DNA from: PHAA01 sp022706565 | Lineage (GTDB): Bacteria > Bacillota > Syntrophomonadia > Syntrophomonadales > Syntrophomonadaceae | Direction: 5' to 3' | DNA length: 64,000 nucleotides | NCBI GenBank assembly: GCA_040769385.1 | Contig: JAXGLD010000001.1 | Location: 496,001-560,000 of the forward strand | Part shown: positions 52,765 to 62,651 of the stretch, piece by piece | Layout of the letters: the number at the start of each line of letters is the position of its first letter | How positions within the stretch are numbered: position 1 is the stretch's first letter | Position numbers and translations under genes: made by a program | The notes under the pieces: model-generated | Seen by the model: the letters and a program-made list of their open reading frames with translations, nothing else | Told to the model about the DNA's origin: nothing | Databases searched by the model: none

Positions 52765-55700
52765 ATGAATGTCGCCTTGTTGGATTCGATCCACCATTGC
52801 CTGGAAAGCGGGCAAAATGTGTTGCTCAGTGGTCTTTCAGGCACAGCCCGCACTTTTATATTAAAAGAGATATGGAAGAACGGAGTGGGAGGGTTCCTGT
52901 GCATAGTGGCCAGTGAAGAACAGGCTTATGACCTGGCCCATGAACTCGGCAACCTGATAGGACGGGAACGGATTGGACTTTTCCTTGAACGCGATTTCGT
53001 TTTCATGAAAGAGAATTCCACCCAGGTGGAAGTACAGCGACTGTGCACCTTAAACGATTTAATCCTTCATCCCCGGCGCCGGTCGATTATAATTGCGACC
53101 ATCGGAGGTCTTTTGTACCAAACCATATCCCCCCGGCAGTTCCAGCAACTTACCATAAAAATGGAACTGGGACAGGATTATCCTAATCATGACCTTCGCT
53201 ATAGACTGGTCCAGGCCGGTTATGATAGGGTCGACACTGTTACTCAGCCAGGGCATTTTTCCGTACGAGGCGGGATAATGGATATTTTTCCTGCCGGTGA
53301 CAATCAGCCTTACCGGTTGGAATTCTTCGGAGAAACCTTGGACACCCTGCACCGATTTGATCCGGATACCCAACGCTCAACCAAAAATGAGAACCAGATT
53401 CAGATTGGCCCCGCCGATGAGCTAATCGGTGATAAACAGGAGTCAACATTGATCGACTACTTACCCGCCGCCTGCCCCATTTTTTTCGATGAGCCGCGTG
53501 AATGTTACCAGATTCTGGAGCGATTAAGACGGCGGTATCAAGGGTACGTCAGAGAGAACCGGAAAGATGATGGCAGCTACCGTGAGTTGAGCCTCCTCGA
53601 AAGGGAGGTGCTGGTTAATGCTTTGACACCTCATCGTCTCATATATCATTCGTTTTTCCCCGGCAACATACCCCAGGTGCAGGTAGGTCTTTATGAGCAC
53701 ATTTCCCAACACGAAATGGAACCCTTTCAGCAACGCCACGAGAGTCTTTTTGAGAGGCTGCAGGAATGGAGCGCGGGCGGGTATTCGGTCCAACTGGCAA
53801 TTCATAAGGAAAAACTGCGGGAGGAACTCCGGGCTGAATCTGTAAACCGCGGTCTGACTGGAGTGCAGTTCATCCCGGATAATTATGAGCGGGGCTTTAT
53901 CAGTCAGAGTCTGCAGATGGCGCTGGTCACTCAACAGGACGTCCTGGGAAAGCGGGCAGGACGGCGCACAAAATTGAAGTCGACCCCAGAACCGAGGATA
54001 CTGGTTGAGGATTTGCAGCGCGGGGACTATGTAGTACATGAGCATTATGGGGTGGGAATTTTCCGCGGGGTAACCCAGGTTGAAACGGACGGGGTGACCC
54101 GGGAATATATCTTGCTGCAATACGCTGGCACTGATAAACTATATCTTCCGGTCGATAAACTGGATCTTTTATACAGATATTCCAGTTCGGAGGATCGGGA
54201 ACCGAGGCTAAGCAAACTAGGGGGGACCGAATGGGAGCGGACGCGTCACCGGGTGATTCAATCCATTCAGGAGATGGCCGAAGAACTGCTGCGCTTGTAT
54301 GCCCTTCGGGCTGCCGTGCCAGGCCACGCTTTCAGTAAGGACACGCCATGGCAGGCCCAATTTGAAGACGAATTTCCCTATCAGGAGACGCCCGACCAAT
54401 TGAAAGCCATCCGGGACGTTAAAAAAGATATGGAGAGTCCCAGACCGATGGACCGTCTGGTATGCGGGGATGTAGGTTATGGCAAGACCGAAGTAGCCCT
54501 TAGGGCAGCCTTCAAAGCGGTCATGGACAGTAAACAGGTAGCGATTCTGGTTCCCACTACAATCCTGGCCGAGCAGCATTACGAAACATTTACCAAGCGC
54601 TTCGAAAAATATCCGGCCGGCATAGAGGTATTGAGCCGCTTCAAATCCCCGGCCGCCCAGAAGAAGATCATCGCCGACCTGGAAAGAGGGGTGGTGGATA
54701 TCGTAATTGCCACCCACCGTCTGCTGTCTAAGGATGTCAAGTTTCACAACCTGGGACTATTGATAGTGGACGAGGAACACCGTTTTGGTGTGAGCCAAAA
54801 GGAGAAGATAAAGGCCCTCAAAGAACAGGTCGATGTTTTGAGTCTTTCTGCAACCCCGATACCGCGCAGCCTACACATGGGACTAACCGGACTCCGAGAC
54901 CTGAGCGTGATGGAAAGCCCGCCGCCCGGGCGTTATCCCATCACCACCTACGTAATGGAATACAATCCGGAGATCGTGCGCGAAGCAGTACTAACAGAAA
55001 CCGCTCGCGGTGGACAGGTGTTTGTGGTGCATAACCGAATCCAGACCATCTATCGTTTCAAGGAAGAACTGCAGGTCTTGCTGCCAGGGATACGAATTGC
55101 GGTGGGGCATGGCAAGATGAAGGAGGATGAATTGGCGTCCACTATCAACCGATTCCTGAACAGGGAGTTTGACCTCTTTTTGTGTACCACTATTATTGAG
55201 TCCGGTCTCGATATGCCCAATGTCAATACCATTATAATAGATATGGCTGACCGGATGGGACTGGCCCAGTTGTATCAGCTTCGCGGGCGAGTAGGTCGGT
55301 CGAATCGATTGGCCTACGCCTATCTTACATATCGTCCCGACAAGGTAATTACGGAAGCCTCGCAAAAGCGTCTTGCTGCGCTGCGAGAATTCAATGAACT
55401 GGGAGCTGGTATCCGAATTGCTTTAAGGGATCTGGAAATAAGAGGGGCAGGAAATATTTTAGGTGTACAGCAGCATGGTTTCATACACGCGGTGGGCTTT
55501 GACCTCTATGTCCGCCTGCTCGAGCAGGAGACTGCCAAGTTAAAAGGAAAAGCCGCGGAAGAACCCTTGCAGCCGCAATTGGATATCGATGTAGATTACT
55601 ACATTCCGGACAGTTACATCCCCGATTCCGGAGCCAAGATGAGGTTCTACCGGAGAATGCTGCTATCAAACGCCCAGGATGATATCGAGGAGATCAGGGA

Positions 55701-55974
55701 AGAGATGGAAGATCGCTTCGGCCCATTGCCCCAGCCGGTTGCCAACTTCCTGCAGGTGGCTTCCCTGCGGCTCACTGCCCGGAATAAACACATAAAAGGG
55801 CTGCGCCGCAAGGGACAGGAGGTTGAGATCCAGTTAGCCCATCGTCTGCCGGATGATTACCAGCGGGGGGGCAGTTTTAACATCAGGAAAGTCAATCCTT
55901 ACACCCTGGCTTTGCGATTGCAGCCTGGAGCTTCGCTGCAGGGTCTGCAGGAGGTATTGGAATCCATCCAGTGA
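52765..55974 (+). CDS. mfd: Transcription-repair coupling factor
   Basis: This 1069-residue DNA translocase removes RNA polymerase stalled at DNA damage and recruits UvrA. Visible parts: an N-terminal UvrB-like region with degenerate P-loop (LLSGLSGTARTF), the RNA-polymerase-interacting CarD-like domain (GDYVVHEHYGVGIFRGV about residue 420), the RecG-like motor with GDVGYGKTEVA, DEEHRFGV and SATPIPRSLHMG, and a C-terminal TRCF domain. GGGGAGGAG is 6-7 bases before the ATG at 52765; earlier in-frame starts lack this. It converges on the ger operon with 16 bases between ends. Confidence 0.96.
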   Translation: MNVALLDSIHHCLESGQNVLLSGLSGTARTFILKEIWKNGVGGFLCIVASEEQAYDLAHELGNLIGRERIGLFLERDFVFMKENSTQVEVQRLCTLNDLILHPRRRSIIIATIGGLLYQTISPRQFQQLTIKMELGQDYPNHDLRYRLVQAGYDRVDTVTQPGHFSVRGGIMDIFPAGDNQPYRLEFFGETLDTLHRFDPDTQRSTKNENQIQIGPADELIGDKQESTLIDYLPAACPIFFDEPRECYQILERLRRRYQGYVRENRKDDGSYRELSLLEREVLVNALTPHRLIYHSFFPGNIPQVQVGLYEHISQHEMEPFQQRHESLFERLQEWSAGGYSVQLAIHKEKLREELRAESVNRGLTGVQFIPDNYERGFISQSLQMALVTQQDVLGKRAGRRTKLKSTPEPRILVEDLQRGDYVVHEHYGVGIFRGVTQVETDGVTREYILLQYAGTDKLYLPVDKLDLLYRYSSSEDREPRLSKLGGTEWERTRHRVIQSIQEMAEELLRLYALRAAVPGHAFSKDTPWQAQFEDEFPYQETPDQLKAIRDVKKDMESPRPMDRLVCGDVGYGKTEVALRAAFKAVMDSKQVAILVPTTILAEQHYETFTKRFEKYPAGIEVLSRFKSPAAQKKIIADLERGVVDIVIATHRLLSKDVKFHNLGLLIVDEEHRFGVSQKEKIKALKEQVDVLSLSATPIPRSLHMGLTGLRDLSVMESPPPGRYPITTYVMEYNPEIVREAVLTETARGGQVFVVHNRIQTIYRFKEELQVLLPGIRIAVGHGKMKEDELASTINRFLNREFDLFLCTTIIESGLDMPNVNTIIIDMADRMGLAQLYQLRGRVGRSNRLAYAYLTYRPDKVITEASQKRLAALREFNELGAGIRIALRDLEIRGAGNILGVQQHGFIHAVGFDLYVRLLEQETAKLKGKAAEEPLQPQLDIDVDYYIPDSYIPDSGAKMRFYRRMLLSNAQDDIEEIREEMEDRFGPLPQPVANFLQVASLRLTARNKHIKGLRRKGQEVEIQLAHRLPDDYQRGGSFNIRKVNPYTLALRLQPGASLQGLQEVLESIQ

Positions 55975-55990
55975 GCCTTCGGGCAGTTCC

Positions 55991-56209
55991 CTATCGGTAT
56001 GTTGAGCCGTGTTCCTGTGGCAGGAGGGGCAGCAGATGATCCCAGGGGTTGTACATCGGCCAGTGGTAGAACTGTACCATGCCCATGTACAAAGCGCACA
56101 GGAAAAAGACTGTGAAAACGGCCATCTCTTTATACCATCGGTTTTGTACCAGCGGTGGCAGCTCGATGGCCAGGATCAGCAAATATATAATGATCAGTAA
56201 GAAAAACAT
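55991..56209 (-). CDS. Small two-helix membrane protein of the ger operon
   Basis: This 72-residue protein has two hydrophobic stretches (residues 1-17 and about 29-46) and a polar C-terminus with aromatic residues (FYHWPMYNPWDH). GAAGAGGA lies 7 bases before its ATG, 13 bases after gerC. Extra small membrane proteins occur in some germinant receptor operons (the GerXD group), a likely relation here by context only. I do not recognise the family. Confidence 0.65.
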   Translation of the reverse strand: MFFLLIIIYLLILAIELPPLVQNRWYKEMAVFTVFFLCALYMGMVQFYHWPMYNPWDHLLPLLPQEHGSTYR

Positions 56210-56222
56210 GTTATTATCCTCT

Positions 56223-57425
56223 TCATTCTATAAATTCAAAAGAATGATCCAGCAGATAAGACCTGCGGATAGCGAAGTTTACCTTCACCTCGGTCTCCAA
56301 ACCACTGAATAGCCGCGGCCAATCATGTTCGACCTGCCTCCACAGTTGGGGGTCCTGCTGGTGCAGCATAAGTCCCCAGCCGAAGACATCGCTTTCCAAC
56401 CCTTGGGCCTTGATTATAGCTGCTGTCATTCGCCCCTGCATTTCATTATTGGTGGCTTGTTCTATACGGGCGATATTCTCCAAATTTAGTATTTGTTCCG
56501 CGAAGTTTTGGTCATAAAAGTTTCCTTCGGCATCTACCTCGATAACCACCTTTTTGACTTTGTTTCCTTCTGTCTCTACCTTGGTCTTGGCCAGGGAACG
56601 AGTAAGTTCCACAGTTATGTATTTGCGGCCATCGGAGGAGCTTTCCCCCGGAGGGGGAAAGGACAGAAGGCCCCCAGTAATCATTTCTGCGCTTAGAAAA
56701 CGGTAGCCCTGGCTTTCTATCTCATCGAAGGTACCTACCTGCCGGCGCTCCTTGAAGATTGACGTTCCCTGCAAGGCGAGGACCTGCTTTCCATCTGCCT
56801 CCTGGATCACAACCTGCGGCACGGCAGGCTGGATACCCGGCTCAGCCAGGCTTTTTAAGAATTCATCTACGGTAATGGGCTTGTATACACCGACCTGCTT
56901 CTCCTGTATATTTATCAATTTCCGCAAACCAGCGATAGGGTAAGGTTCAATAGGTAGCTCTGCCTCCAAGAATTCCTTTGCCGATGCACCTTGGCCGATA
57001 AATAGCAGCGAAGTCTTGCGAATATTGCGGTTGCGGGCGAGAAAATCCGCAACCAGAGCCAGGTCGCCATGGGCTACCTCCCCTCCAATTAGCATAACCG
57101 AGGCGTGAGGCCATATAGGCAACCGAGGCGTATTGAGCATCACCCGACGGGCGGCATCGCTATAGGTGGCCCCAGTGGAGAATGCGTTGAGGGGTTTGCG
57201 CGGTTGGGTTCCAGATTGGCTGCTGCTCGGCTCGGCCAGTTGTACGCCCACCAGGAGCTGGCCGTCTTCCTGCCCCAAAAACAACCCAACCGCCTCGATA
57301 GTATTGATAACTTCGACCTGGTTCCAGCAACCGCTGGTCAGGAATAGCGAGGAAAGCAGCAATAGGGCCATGAAACGCTTGCGATTATTTTTGGGGTACA
57401 TTGGTCCGAGTTTGGCGGATCTCAT
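56223..57425 (-). CDS. Germinant receptor lipoprotein subunit, Ger(x)C family
   Basis: This 400-residue lipoprotein has a basic N-terminus, a hydrophobic signal and the lipobox LTSGC (Cys at about residue 33), followed by the typical WNQVEVINTIEAVGLFLG. Its body matches GerC proteins: ARRVMLNTPRLPIWPHASVMLIG and a C-terminal KVNFAIRR region. GerC is anchored outside the inner spore membrane as part of the A-B-C receptor. AAAGGA lies 7 bases before the ATG at 57425; the start lies 41 bases inside the gerA gene. Confidence 0.92.
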   Translation of the reverse strand: MRSAKLGPMYPKNNRKRFMALLLLSSLFLTSGCWNQVEVINTIEAVGLFLGQEDGQLLVGVQLAEPSSSQSGTQPRKPLNAFSTGATYSDAARRVMLNTPRLPIWPHASVMLIGGEVAHGDLALVADFLARNRNIRKTSLLFIGQGASAKEFLEAELPIEPYPIAGLRKLINIQEKQVGVYKPITVDEFLKSLAEPGIQPAVPQVVIQEADGKQVLALQGTSIFKERRQVGTFDEIESQGYRFLSAEMITGGLLSFPPPGESSSDGRKYITVELTRSLAKTKVETEGNKVKKVVIEVDAEGNFYDQNFAEQILNLENIARIEQATNNEMQGRMTAAIIKAQGLESDVFGWGLMLHQQDPQLWRQVEHDWPRLFSGLETEVKVNFAIRRSYLLDHSFEFIE

Positions 57426-58944
57426 TCTCCATTCCTTTCATCGAGGGTCTTAAAAAAGTCATGTACCAGGGACGGCGGACAATAATATCGGTCATTTCGC
57501 GTTTGTTGAAGGGGGCTACGGGGGAAAGGTAGTGGAGCCCAAACGATTGTAGTGAAGCCATGTGAATGAGCATGATCAACAAGGCGATCACTATCCCAAA
57601 CAACCCCATTAAACCTCCCACCAACAAAAATCCAAAGCGAGCCAGTCGGACCGATATCCCGGCATTATAGGCGGGGACAACGAAAGAGGCGATACCTGTG
57701 AAGGCAACGATTACAACCATCGGGGTAGACACCAGGCCGGCCTTAACTGCGGCATCACCGATAATGAGAGCCCCCACAATACTGATAGCTGGACCTATGG
57801 CATGGGGAAGCCTTATCCCGGCTTCCCGTAAGAGTTCAAATGTTATCTCCAGCAGTAAAGCCTCCACAAAAGCTGGAAATGGGACACCTTCGCGGGTGGC
57901 GGCAATAGTCTGGTACAGCGGGGATGGCACCATCTCATGATGGTAGGTGATTGTCGCTACGAATAAAGAAGGCAGCAATAAGGCGACGAAGAAAGAGGTA
58001 AAACGAATAATCCTGGTTAAGGAAGCGAATAAAAAACGTTCGTAGTAATCCTCCGAGGCAATCCAAAATCGGGGGAAGGAGGTAGGCAGAATCAAGGCGA
58101 TGGGAGAACCATCTACCATAATACAGACCTGTCCTTCCAACAAATGTCCACAGACCCTATCTGGTTTTTCGGTATATTCTATTTGTGCAAATATGGTACG
58201 GTGATTGTCTTCCAGAAATTCTTCCAGGTATCCGGTGTCCAGTACGCCATCGATATCAATAGCGCTAAGCCTTTCTTTAACCTCTGCGACCAGTTCCGGG
58301 GAAGCGACACTGTCAATATAGCACACCACCACGTCCGTCTTGGTTATCCGCCCCAGTACCATTGTCTCGATTTTGAAATTGGTGCTTTTAATACGGCGTC
58401 TCAATAAAGCGGTATTGAAGCGAATGGTTTCGGTAAAGGATTCTTTGGGTCCGCGTATGACCGCTTCATTCTCCGGCGCTTGCACCGATCGTCCCTGCCA
58501 GGACCGGGTACCGGCCACCAAGGCCTTATTGTAACCATCGATAAGCAGGACCGCATCTCCTGATCCAACGTGATGGCATACCGCCTGGATGTCCTCAACC
58601 GGTTTCACTTCGGCTACCGAGACCACGCTCTCCTGTACCAATTGCAGGACATTTCCCTTGTTCCAGGAACGCTCCTCCCGAAGCATGTTCAACTCCATCA
58701 TCAACGGTTTCAGCAGATGCTGCTCAAGTTCCCTCTTATCGACCAAGCCGTCAAAAAAGATCATCAATCCCCGCCACTGGCGCTGAGGACCGAACGAGAA
58801 CTCCTTAAATACCACATCTGAACAGCGTTCCAATAACGTTCGCAGATCAGTCGAATTCTGCTGCAAATCATTCGATAAAGGTTTCGTAATGACATCCCGA
58901 TTGGGCGGGGTCGGGTCGGGCTTACGAGGCTTTTTATAGCGCAT
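57385..58944 (-). CDS. Germinant receptor A subunit, GerA family
   Basis: This protein of about 519 residues has a long N-terminal soluble domain (about 1-270) and a C-terminal part with five or so membrane segments, as in GerAA/SpoVAF. Hallmarks include GDAVLLIDGYNKALVAGTRSWQGRSVQAPENEAVIRGPKE and, in the membrane part, RFTSFFVALLLPSLFVATITYHHEMVP and VEALLLEITFELLREAGIRLP; only short parts are diagnostic. It senses nutrients with the B and C subunits to start germination. The frame extends to 58956; the ATG at 58944 lies 11 bases after GGAG and is tentatively chosen. Confidence 0.93.
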   Translation of the reverse strand: MRYKKPRKPDPTPPNRDVITKPLSNDLQQNSTDLRTLLERCSDVVFKEFSFGPQRQWRGLMIFFDGLVDKRELEQHLLKPLMMELNMLREERSWNKGNVLQLVQESVVSVAEVKPVEDIQAVCHHVGSGDAVLLIDGYNKALVAGTRSWQGRSVQAPENEAVIRGPKESFTETIRFNTALLRRRIKSTNFKIETMVLGRITKTDVVVCYIDSVASPELVAEVKERLSAIDIDGVLDTGYLEEFLEDNHRTIFAQIEYTEKPDRVCGHLLEGQVCIMVDGSPIALILPTSFPRFWIASEDYYERFLFASLTRIIRFTSFFVALLLPSLFVATITYHHEMVPSPLYQTIAATREGVPFPAFVEALLLEITFELLREAGIRLPHAIGPAISIVGALIIGDAAVKAGLVSTPMVVIVAFTGIASFVVPAYNAGISVRLARFGFLLVGGLMGLFGIVIALLIMLIHMASLQSFGLHYLSPVAPFNKREMTDIIVRRPWYMTFLRPSMKGMENEIRQTRTNVPQK

Positions 58945-58970
58945 CGGCTTCACCACTCCATAGAAATTAT

Positions 58971-60077
58971 TTATCCAGACGACGGACTGCTGGCTTCCGA
59001 GTCAGGGGTTGGCTTGAAAAGAACCACCAGAAACAAGATCAATGGTATCAGTACAAAAAATACGCCGTAGATATATGGCAAAACATGGTGGACAATCATT
59101 TGAATGGCAATGATATTTTTACCTGTCATCAGGGCTCCGATACCAATCAGGATGGCGGTAGGACCTGCCAGGAACCGGTAATCACGCAAACCGAAGACCT
59201 GCTGAATCGAGAAGCAGGCCAGGAACCATTTGACGGTCGTGCCTGCAAAGACACCGAGGATGAAGACACTAATGAAGATGATATCTGTGTTCTGGATAAA
59301 ATCACTTATCTTGATGGAGCGGATTAGCTTAAAGGTGGGGAAGGAGACATGATTGACATAGACTGGGCCAAGGTCCATCAAGATGGCTGCCGTGGTTATG
59401 GTGATTACTATACAATATATAGCCAGGGTCCAATTGACAGGGCGGGATATGCGTTTGCGGTCATTGGAGAAAAACGCCAGGGTCAAAATAGCTATCAATT
59501 CACCAGAGTACAAAAAAGCGTAACTTACGGTGTTGCCCATCTCTGACAGTGAAGCGTCGAAGATCGGCAGCAACGCACGAAAATCATGTGACTGCATGAT
59601 GCTGAACAAGACAAGCAGCGGGACCGCAATGAAGACGTATAATACTATCACCTCTAGCACTCTGCCGATATTCTCCAGGCCGGTTTTCAGCGCATAATAA
59701 GAAACCAGCAGCATGGCGCCAATGTAGACGCTGAGTGGAGTGTCGGGTACTATGCTGCTGCTGATCAGGGAAGTGAAATATGTGATGCTGAAAATAGTAA
59801 TAAATAAGAAGACCAGAATATATAAAAAACCGATAGATTTCCCCAGTACTTGGCCCAAGTGTTCTTCCAGAGTAGCCGGAAAAGGACGGCTGGAATTATG
59901 GACAATATATTGATACATGTAGCAAAGGAGGGCTGTAGGCAGAATTGAGACCATAAAGGCCGCCCAAGCTCCATGCTGGGAATAGTGAACCGATACCATT
60001 GGTAGGATGAGAAAAGCCAATGGCATGATTGTAGCATGCAGCATGCAATATAATTGCACATTACTTATCTGATTCAT
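58971..60077 (-). CDS. Germinant receptor B subunit, spore germination permease family
   Basis: This 368-residue protein has about ten transmembrane helices and belongs to the APC-superfamily GerB group (endospore germination permease). GerB subunits bind amino-acid germinants. GGAGG lies about 10 bases before the ATG at 60077. It is the first gene of the operon: B, then A, then C, then a small membrane gene. Order B-A-C differs from the commonest A-B-C order. Upstream (60078-60264) I saw no unambiguous promoter for the forespore sigma on this strand. Confidence 0.92.
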   Translation of the reverse strand: MNQISNVQLYCMLHATIMPLAFLILPMVSVHYSQHGAWAAFMVSILPTALLCYMYQYIVHNSSRPFPATLEEHLGQVLGKSIGFLYILVFLFITIFSITYFTSLISSSIVPDTPLSVYIGAMLLVSYYALKTGLENIGRVLEVIVLYVFIAVPLLVLFSIMQSHDFRALLPIFDASLSEMGNTVSYAFLYSGELIAILTLAFFSNDRKRISRPVNWTLAIYCIVITITTAAILMDLGPVYVNHVSFPTFKLIRSIKISDFIQNTDIIFISVFILGVFAGTTVKWFLACFSIQQVFGLRDYRFLAGPTAILIGIGALMTGKNIIAIQMIVHHVLPYIYGVFFVLIPLILFLVVLFKPTPDSEASSPSSG

Positions 60078-60175
60078 GCAGCGGCCGCCTCCACATTTAA
60101 TACACCGATATTTTCACCATATCTGTCAATTATTATGTGGAGTTTTATTTTTTTAACAGCCCTATGGCAAAAAGT

Positions 60176-60205
60176 GAATAAAAGGATATTTTGAGTTATA
60201 TACTA
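60176..60205 (+). promoter_or_regulatory. Possible sigma-G promoter for spoVT
   Basis: GAATA (60176-60180) and TATACTA (60199-60205) with an 18-base gap loosely fit the forespore sigma-G consensus. spoVT is a sigma-G gene in B. subtilis. Confidence 0.35.
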
Positions 60206-60264
60206 TCACTGAGAAATAAAACAACATTCTTTAAATAAATTGAAAAAAGGAGGGACAGCTGAGT

Positions 60265-60828
60265 ATGAAAGCAACAGGGATTGTAAGACGCATTGACGAC
60301 TTGGGGCGGGTTGTTATACCCAAGGAAATAAGAAGAACGCTGCGCATACGCGAAGGGGATCCCCTAGAGATTTTTGTTGACCGTGAAGGCGAAGTCATTT
60401 TAAAGAAATACTCTCCTATTGCTGAGCTCGGTGATTTTGCCAAGGAATACGCAGAGTCGTTGGCTGAGACAACCGGCCATATCTCGATGATTTCCGATCG
60501 TGATGTCATAATAGCGATCGCGGGCGGCAACAAAAAAGAGTTCCTGAGCAAGCCGGTAGGTAAGCTGTTGGAACGCGCCCTTGAAGAACGAAATACCATC
60601 ATTATCAATGACTTGGAGAAGAGTGACGATGAGAACATGCACATCATCCAGAGTGACGATCGCGAATATACCATTAGGTCACAGGTAGTCGCACCGATTG
60701 TAACTCAGGGTGACCCAATCGGAGCCGTGATCATTGTAACCAAAGATACTGGGGCCAAGATGGGGGAAATGGAGGTCAAGCTGGCTGAGACAGCCGCTGG
60801 GTTCCTGGCTAAACAGATGGAGCAATAA
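60265..60828 (+). CDS. spoVT: Stage V sporulation protein T
   Basis: This 187-residue transcription factor of the forespore has an N-terminal AbrB-type DNA-binding domain (MKATGIVRRIDDLGRVVIPK) and a C-terminal GAF-like domain (about 60-187). It modulates sigma-G-dependent genes. AAAAGGAGGG precedes the ATG. It follows mfd in Bacillus; here the ger operon is inserted between the two. A terminator follows. Confidence 0.95.
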   Translation: MKATGIVRRIDDLGRVVIPKEIRRTLRIREGDPLEIFVDREGEVILKKYSPIAELGDFAKEYAESLAETTGHISMISDRDVIIAIAGGNKKEFLSKPVGKLLERALEERNTIIINDLEKSDDENMHIIQSDDREYTIRSQVVAPIVTQGDPIGAVIIVTKDTGAKMGEMEVKLAETAAGFLAKQMEQ

Positions 60829-60846
60829 CGGATTGACTCGTGCAAA

Positions 60847-60880
60847 GGCGGTCTTATAACCCATAAGATCGTCTTTTTTT
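60847..60880 (+). terminator. Terminator after spoVT
   Basis: GGCGGTCTTAT (60847-60857) pairs with ATAAGATCGTC (60863-60873), two G-U pairs, followed by seven T. Confidence 0.9.
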
Positions 60881-61005
60881 GTTTGGATTAGCTGGGGTAT
60901 TAAGCTGACAATGACCTGATACCGGGCTCTTAGAAACAGGTAAAATAGCGATTTACGCTCGAGCATTATGGTATAATTAACCTCGTTAAAATGGGGAGGA
61001 ACATT

Positions 61006-62553
61006 ATGGATAAATCGGGGAGCTTCCTGCGCGGGGCTTTGGTTTTGAGCGTTGCAGGTGCGCTCAGTAAAATCCTGGGAGCCATATACCGTATCCCGCT
61101 GGCTCGTTTGCTGGGGGGCGAAGGCATGGGATTATACCAGATGGCCTACCCTATATATACCACCATTCTCGCTTTGGCTACTGCCGGTGTGCCAGTGGCT
61201 ATAAGCGTGTTAGTTTCCCGTAAGGAAACCCAGGGTTATACTGGTGACAGTAAGAAAATCTTTCGGCTCTCCATAATCATTTTGCTAATCTTTGGCCTGC
61301 TGCTAACCCTATTGGTTATGAAAAGCGCACGTTTTCTGGCCAATTCAGTCTTGCATGAGCCAAGGGCATACTATCCAATTTTGGCAGTAGCACCAGCCAT
61401 CTTTTTTTCCGGTTTGATGTCAGTTTTCCGAGGCTTTTTTCAGGGATACCAATGGATGGTGCCTACTGCGGTCTCACAGGTTCTAGAGCAGCTCTTTCGG
61501 GTAACGGCAGTGATCATTCTGGCCTTTATACTGTTTCCCAGAGGCCTTGAATACGCCGCCGCTGGCGCAACATTCGGAGCCGTGATTGGTGGAGTGGTGT
61601 CGTTGGTGGTACTAAGTGTTTTCTATATCAAGTTCAACAAAGCGGAGGAATCGAGATCAGGTCAGCTTTTATACAGCGGGGAAGGGTCATGGCAGATGGC
61701 TAAGGAAATGGTCAGGCTGGCGGTACCTGTTTCCTTTGGTGCTGTGGTCCTCCCTTTGGTTCAGGTTCTTGACGCTATCATAGTGCCCGGACGACTGATG
61801 GCCATCCAGTATACTACCTCCCAGGCTACTGCGTTGTATGGCCAGTTATCAGGGATGGCCGCGGTTCTGATTAGCCTGCCGACCATATTTACCATCAGTA
61901 TTGCAACCAGTATGGTGCCAGCTATAAGCGAGGCCCGGGCCCAGAACGACAAGCTCCTGCTCAATAACCGCATCAACTACGGACTGCGGGCAGGAATGCT
62001 GATTTCGTTCCCTTGCGCGGCCGGTTTATATGTACTGGCCTGGCAGATATGCGACCTGTTGTATGCAACCCCAGAGGCTGGCATACCGCTTGAGGTGCTG
62101 GCTTTTTCAACCATAGCCCTGGCGGCCTTTCAACTGAGCAGTGCCGGCCTGCAGGGCATCGGGCGCCCCGAGATCGCCATGCGGCACCTCATAATGACCG
62201 GCGCATTAAAGACCGGGTTCAATTACACCCTGACGGCCATTCCCATGCTAAATATCCAGGGTGCGGCGCTGGGGACGTTAGCTGCCTTTACTATTGGGTC
62301 GCTTATGAACATATACTCCCTGCGAACCCATACCGGAGTTAATTACGAAGTGGGAAGAATGCTCAAACTCAGTTTTATTACACTGTTGATGGGAATCAGC
62401 GTGAAAGTTGGATATGGTATGCTGGTGGCGGGTGGCATCAGATCCAGTTGGGCTACCTTGCTGGCTATCGGTATCGGGATTGCGGTATACGCGGTGTTGA
62501 TTCTGTTGTTCAAAGAATTTGACTTGGATATCATAAAGAAAATGGTCAAATAA
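61006..62553 (+). CDS. Polysaccharide biosynthesis/lipid flippase family protein (SpoVB/YabM-like)
   Basis: This 515-residue protein has about 14 hydrophobic segments and the MOP/MATE-like fold. The N-terminus FLRGALVLSVAGALSKILGAIYRIPLARLLGGEGMGLYQ is that of the SpoVB/YabM group (only short stretches are needed to see it), which includes lipid II flippases of vegetative or spore cortex synthesis. GGGGAGG precedes the ATG at 61006; the ATG at 60991 lies over that site. The B. subtilis order spoVT-yabM-yabN is kept. A TATAAT at 60972-60977 may be its promoter. Confidence 0.9.
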   Translation: MDKSGSFLRGALVLSVAGALSKILGAIYRIPLARLLGGEGMGLYQMAYPIYTTILALATAGVPVAISVLVSRKETQGYTGDSKKIFRLSIIILLIFGLLLTLLVMKSARFLANSVLHEPRAYYPILAVAPAIFFSGLMSVFRGFFQGYQWMVPTAVSQVLEQLFRVTAVIILAFILFPRGLEYAAAGATFGAVIGGVVSLVVLSVFYIKFNKAEESRSGQLLYSGEGSWQMAKEMVRLAVPVSFGAVVLPLVQVLDAIIVPGRLMAIQYTTSQATALYGQLSGMAAVLISLPTIFTISIATSMVPAISEARAQNDKLLLNNRINYGLRAGMLISFPCAAGLYVLAWQICDLLYATPEAGIPLEVLAFSTIALAAFQLSSAGLQGIGRPEIAMRHLIMTGALKTGFNYTLTAIPMLNIQGAALGTLAAFTIGSLMNIYSLRTHTGVNYEVGRMLKLSFITLLMGISVKVGYGMLVAGGIRSSWATLLAIGIGIAVYAVLILLFKEFDLDIIKKMVK

Positions 62554-62651
62554 GTATGCCGTGTGACAGGAGTCGTTTAGCGGAGTAACCGAATGATTAG
62601 GAGTAAGGAAATCAAGTTGGCCCCTTGAAGTGGGATATTGGAGGTGTATTT

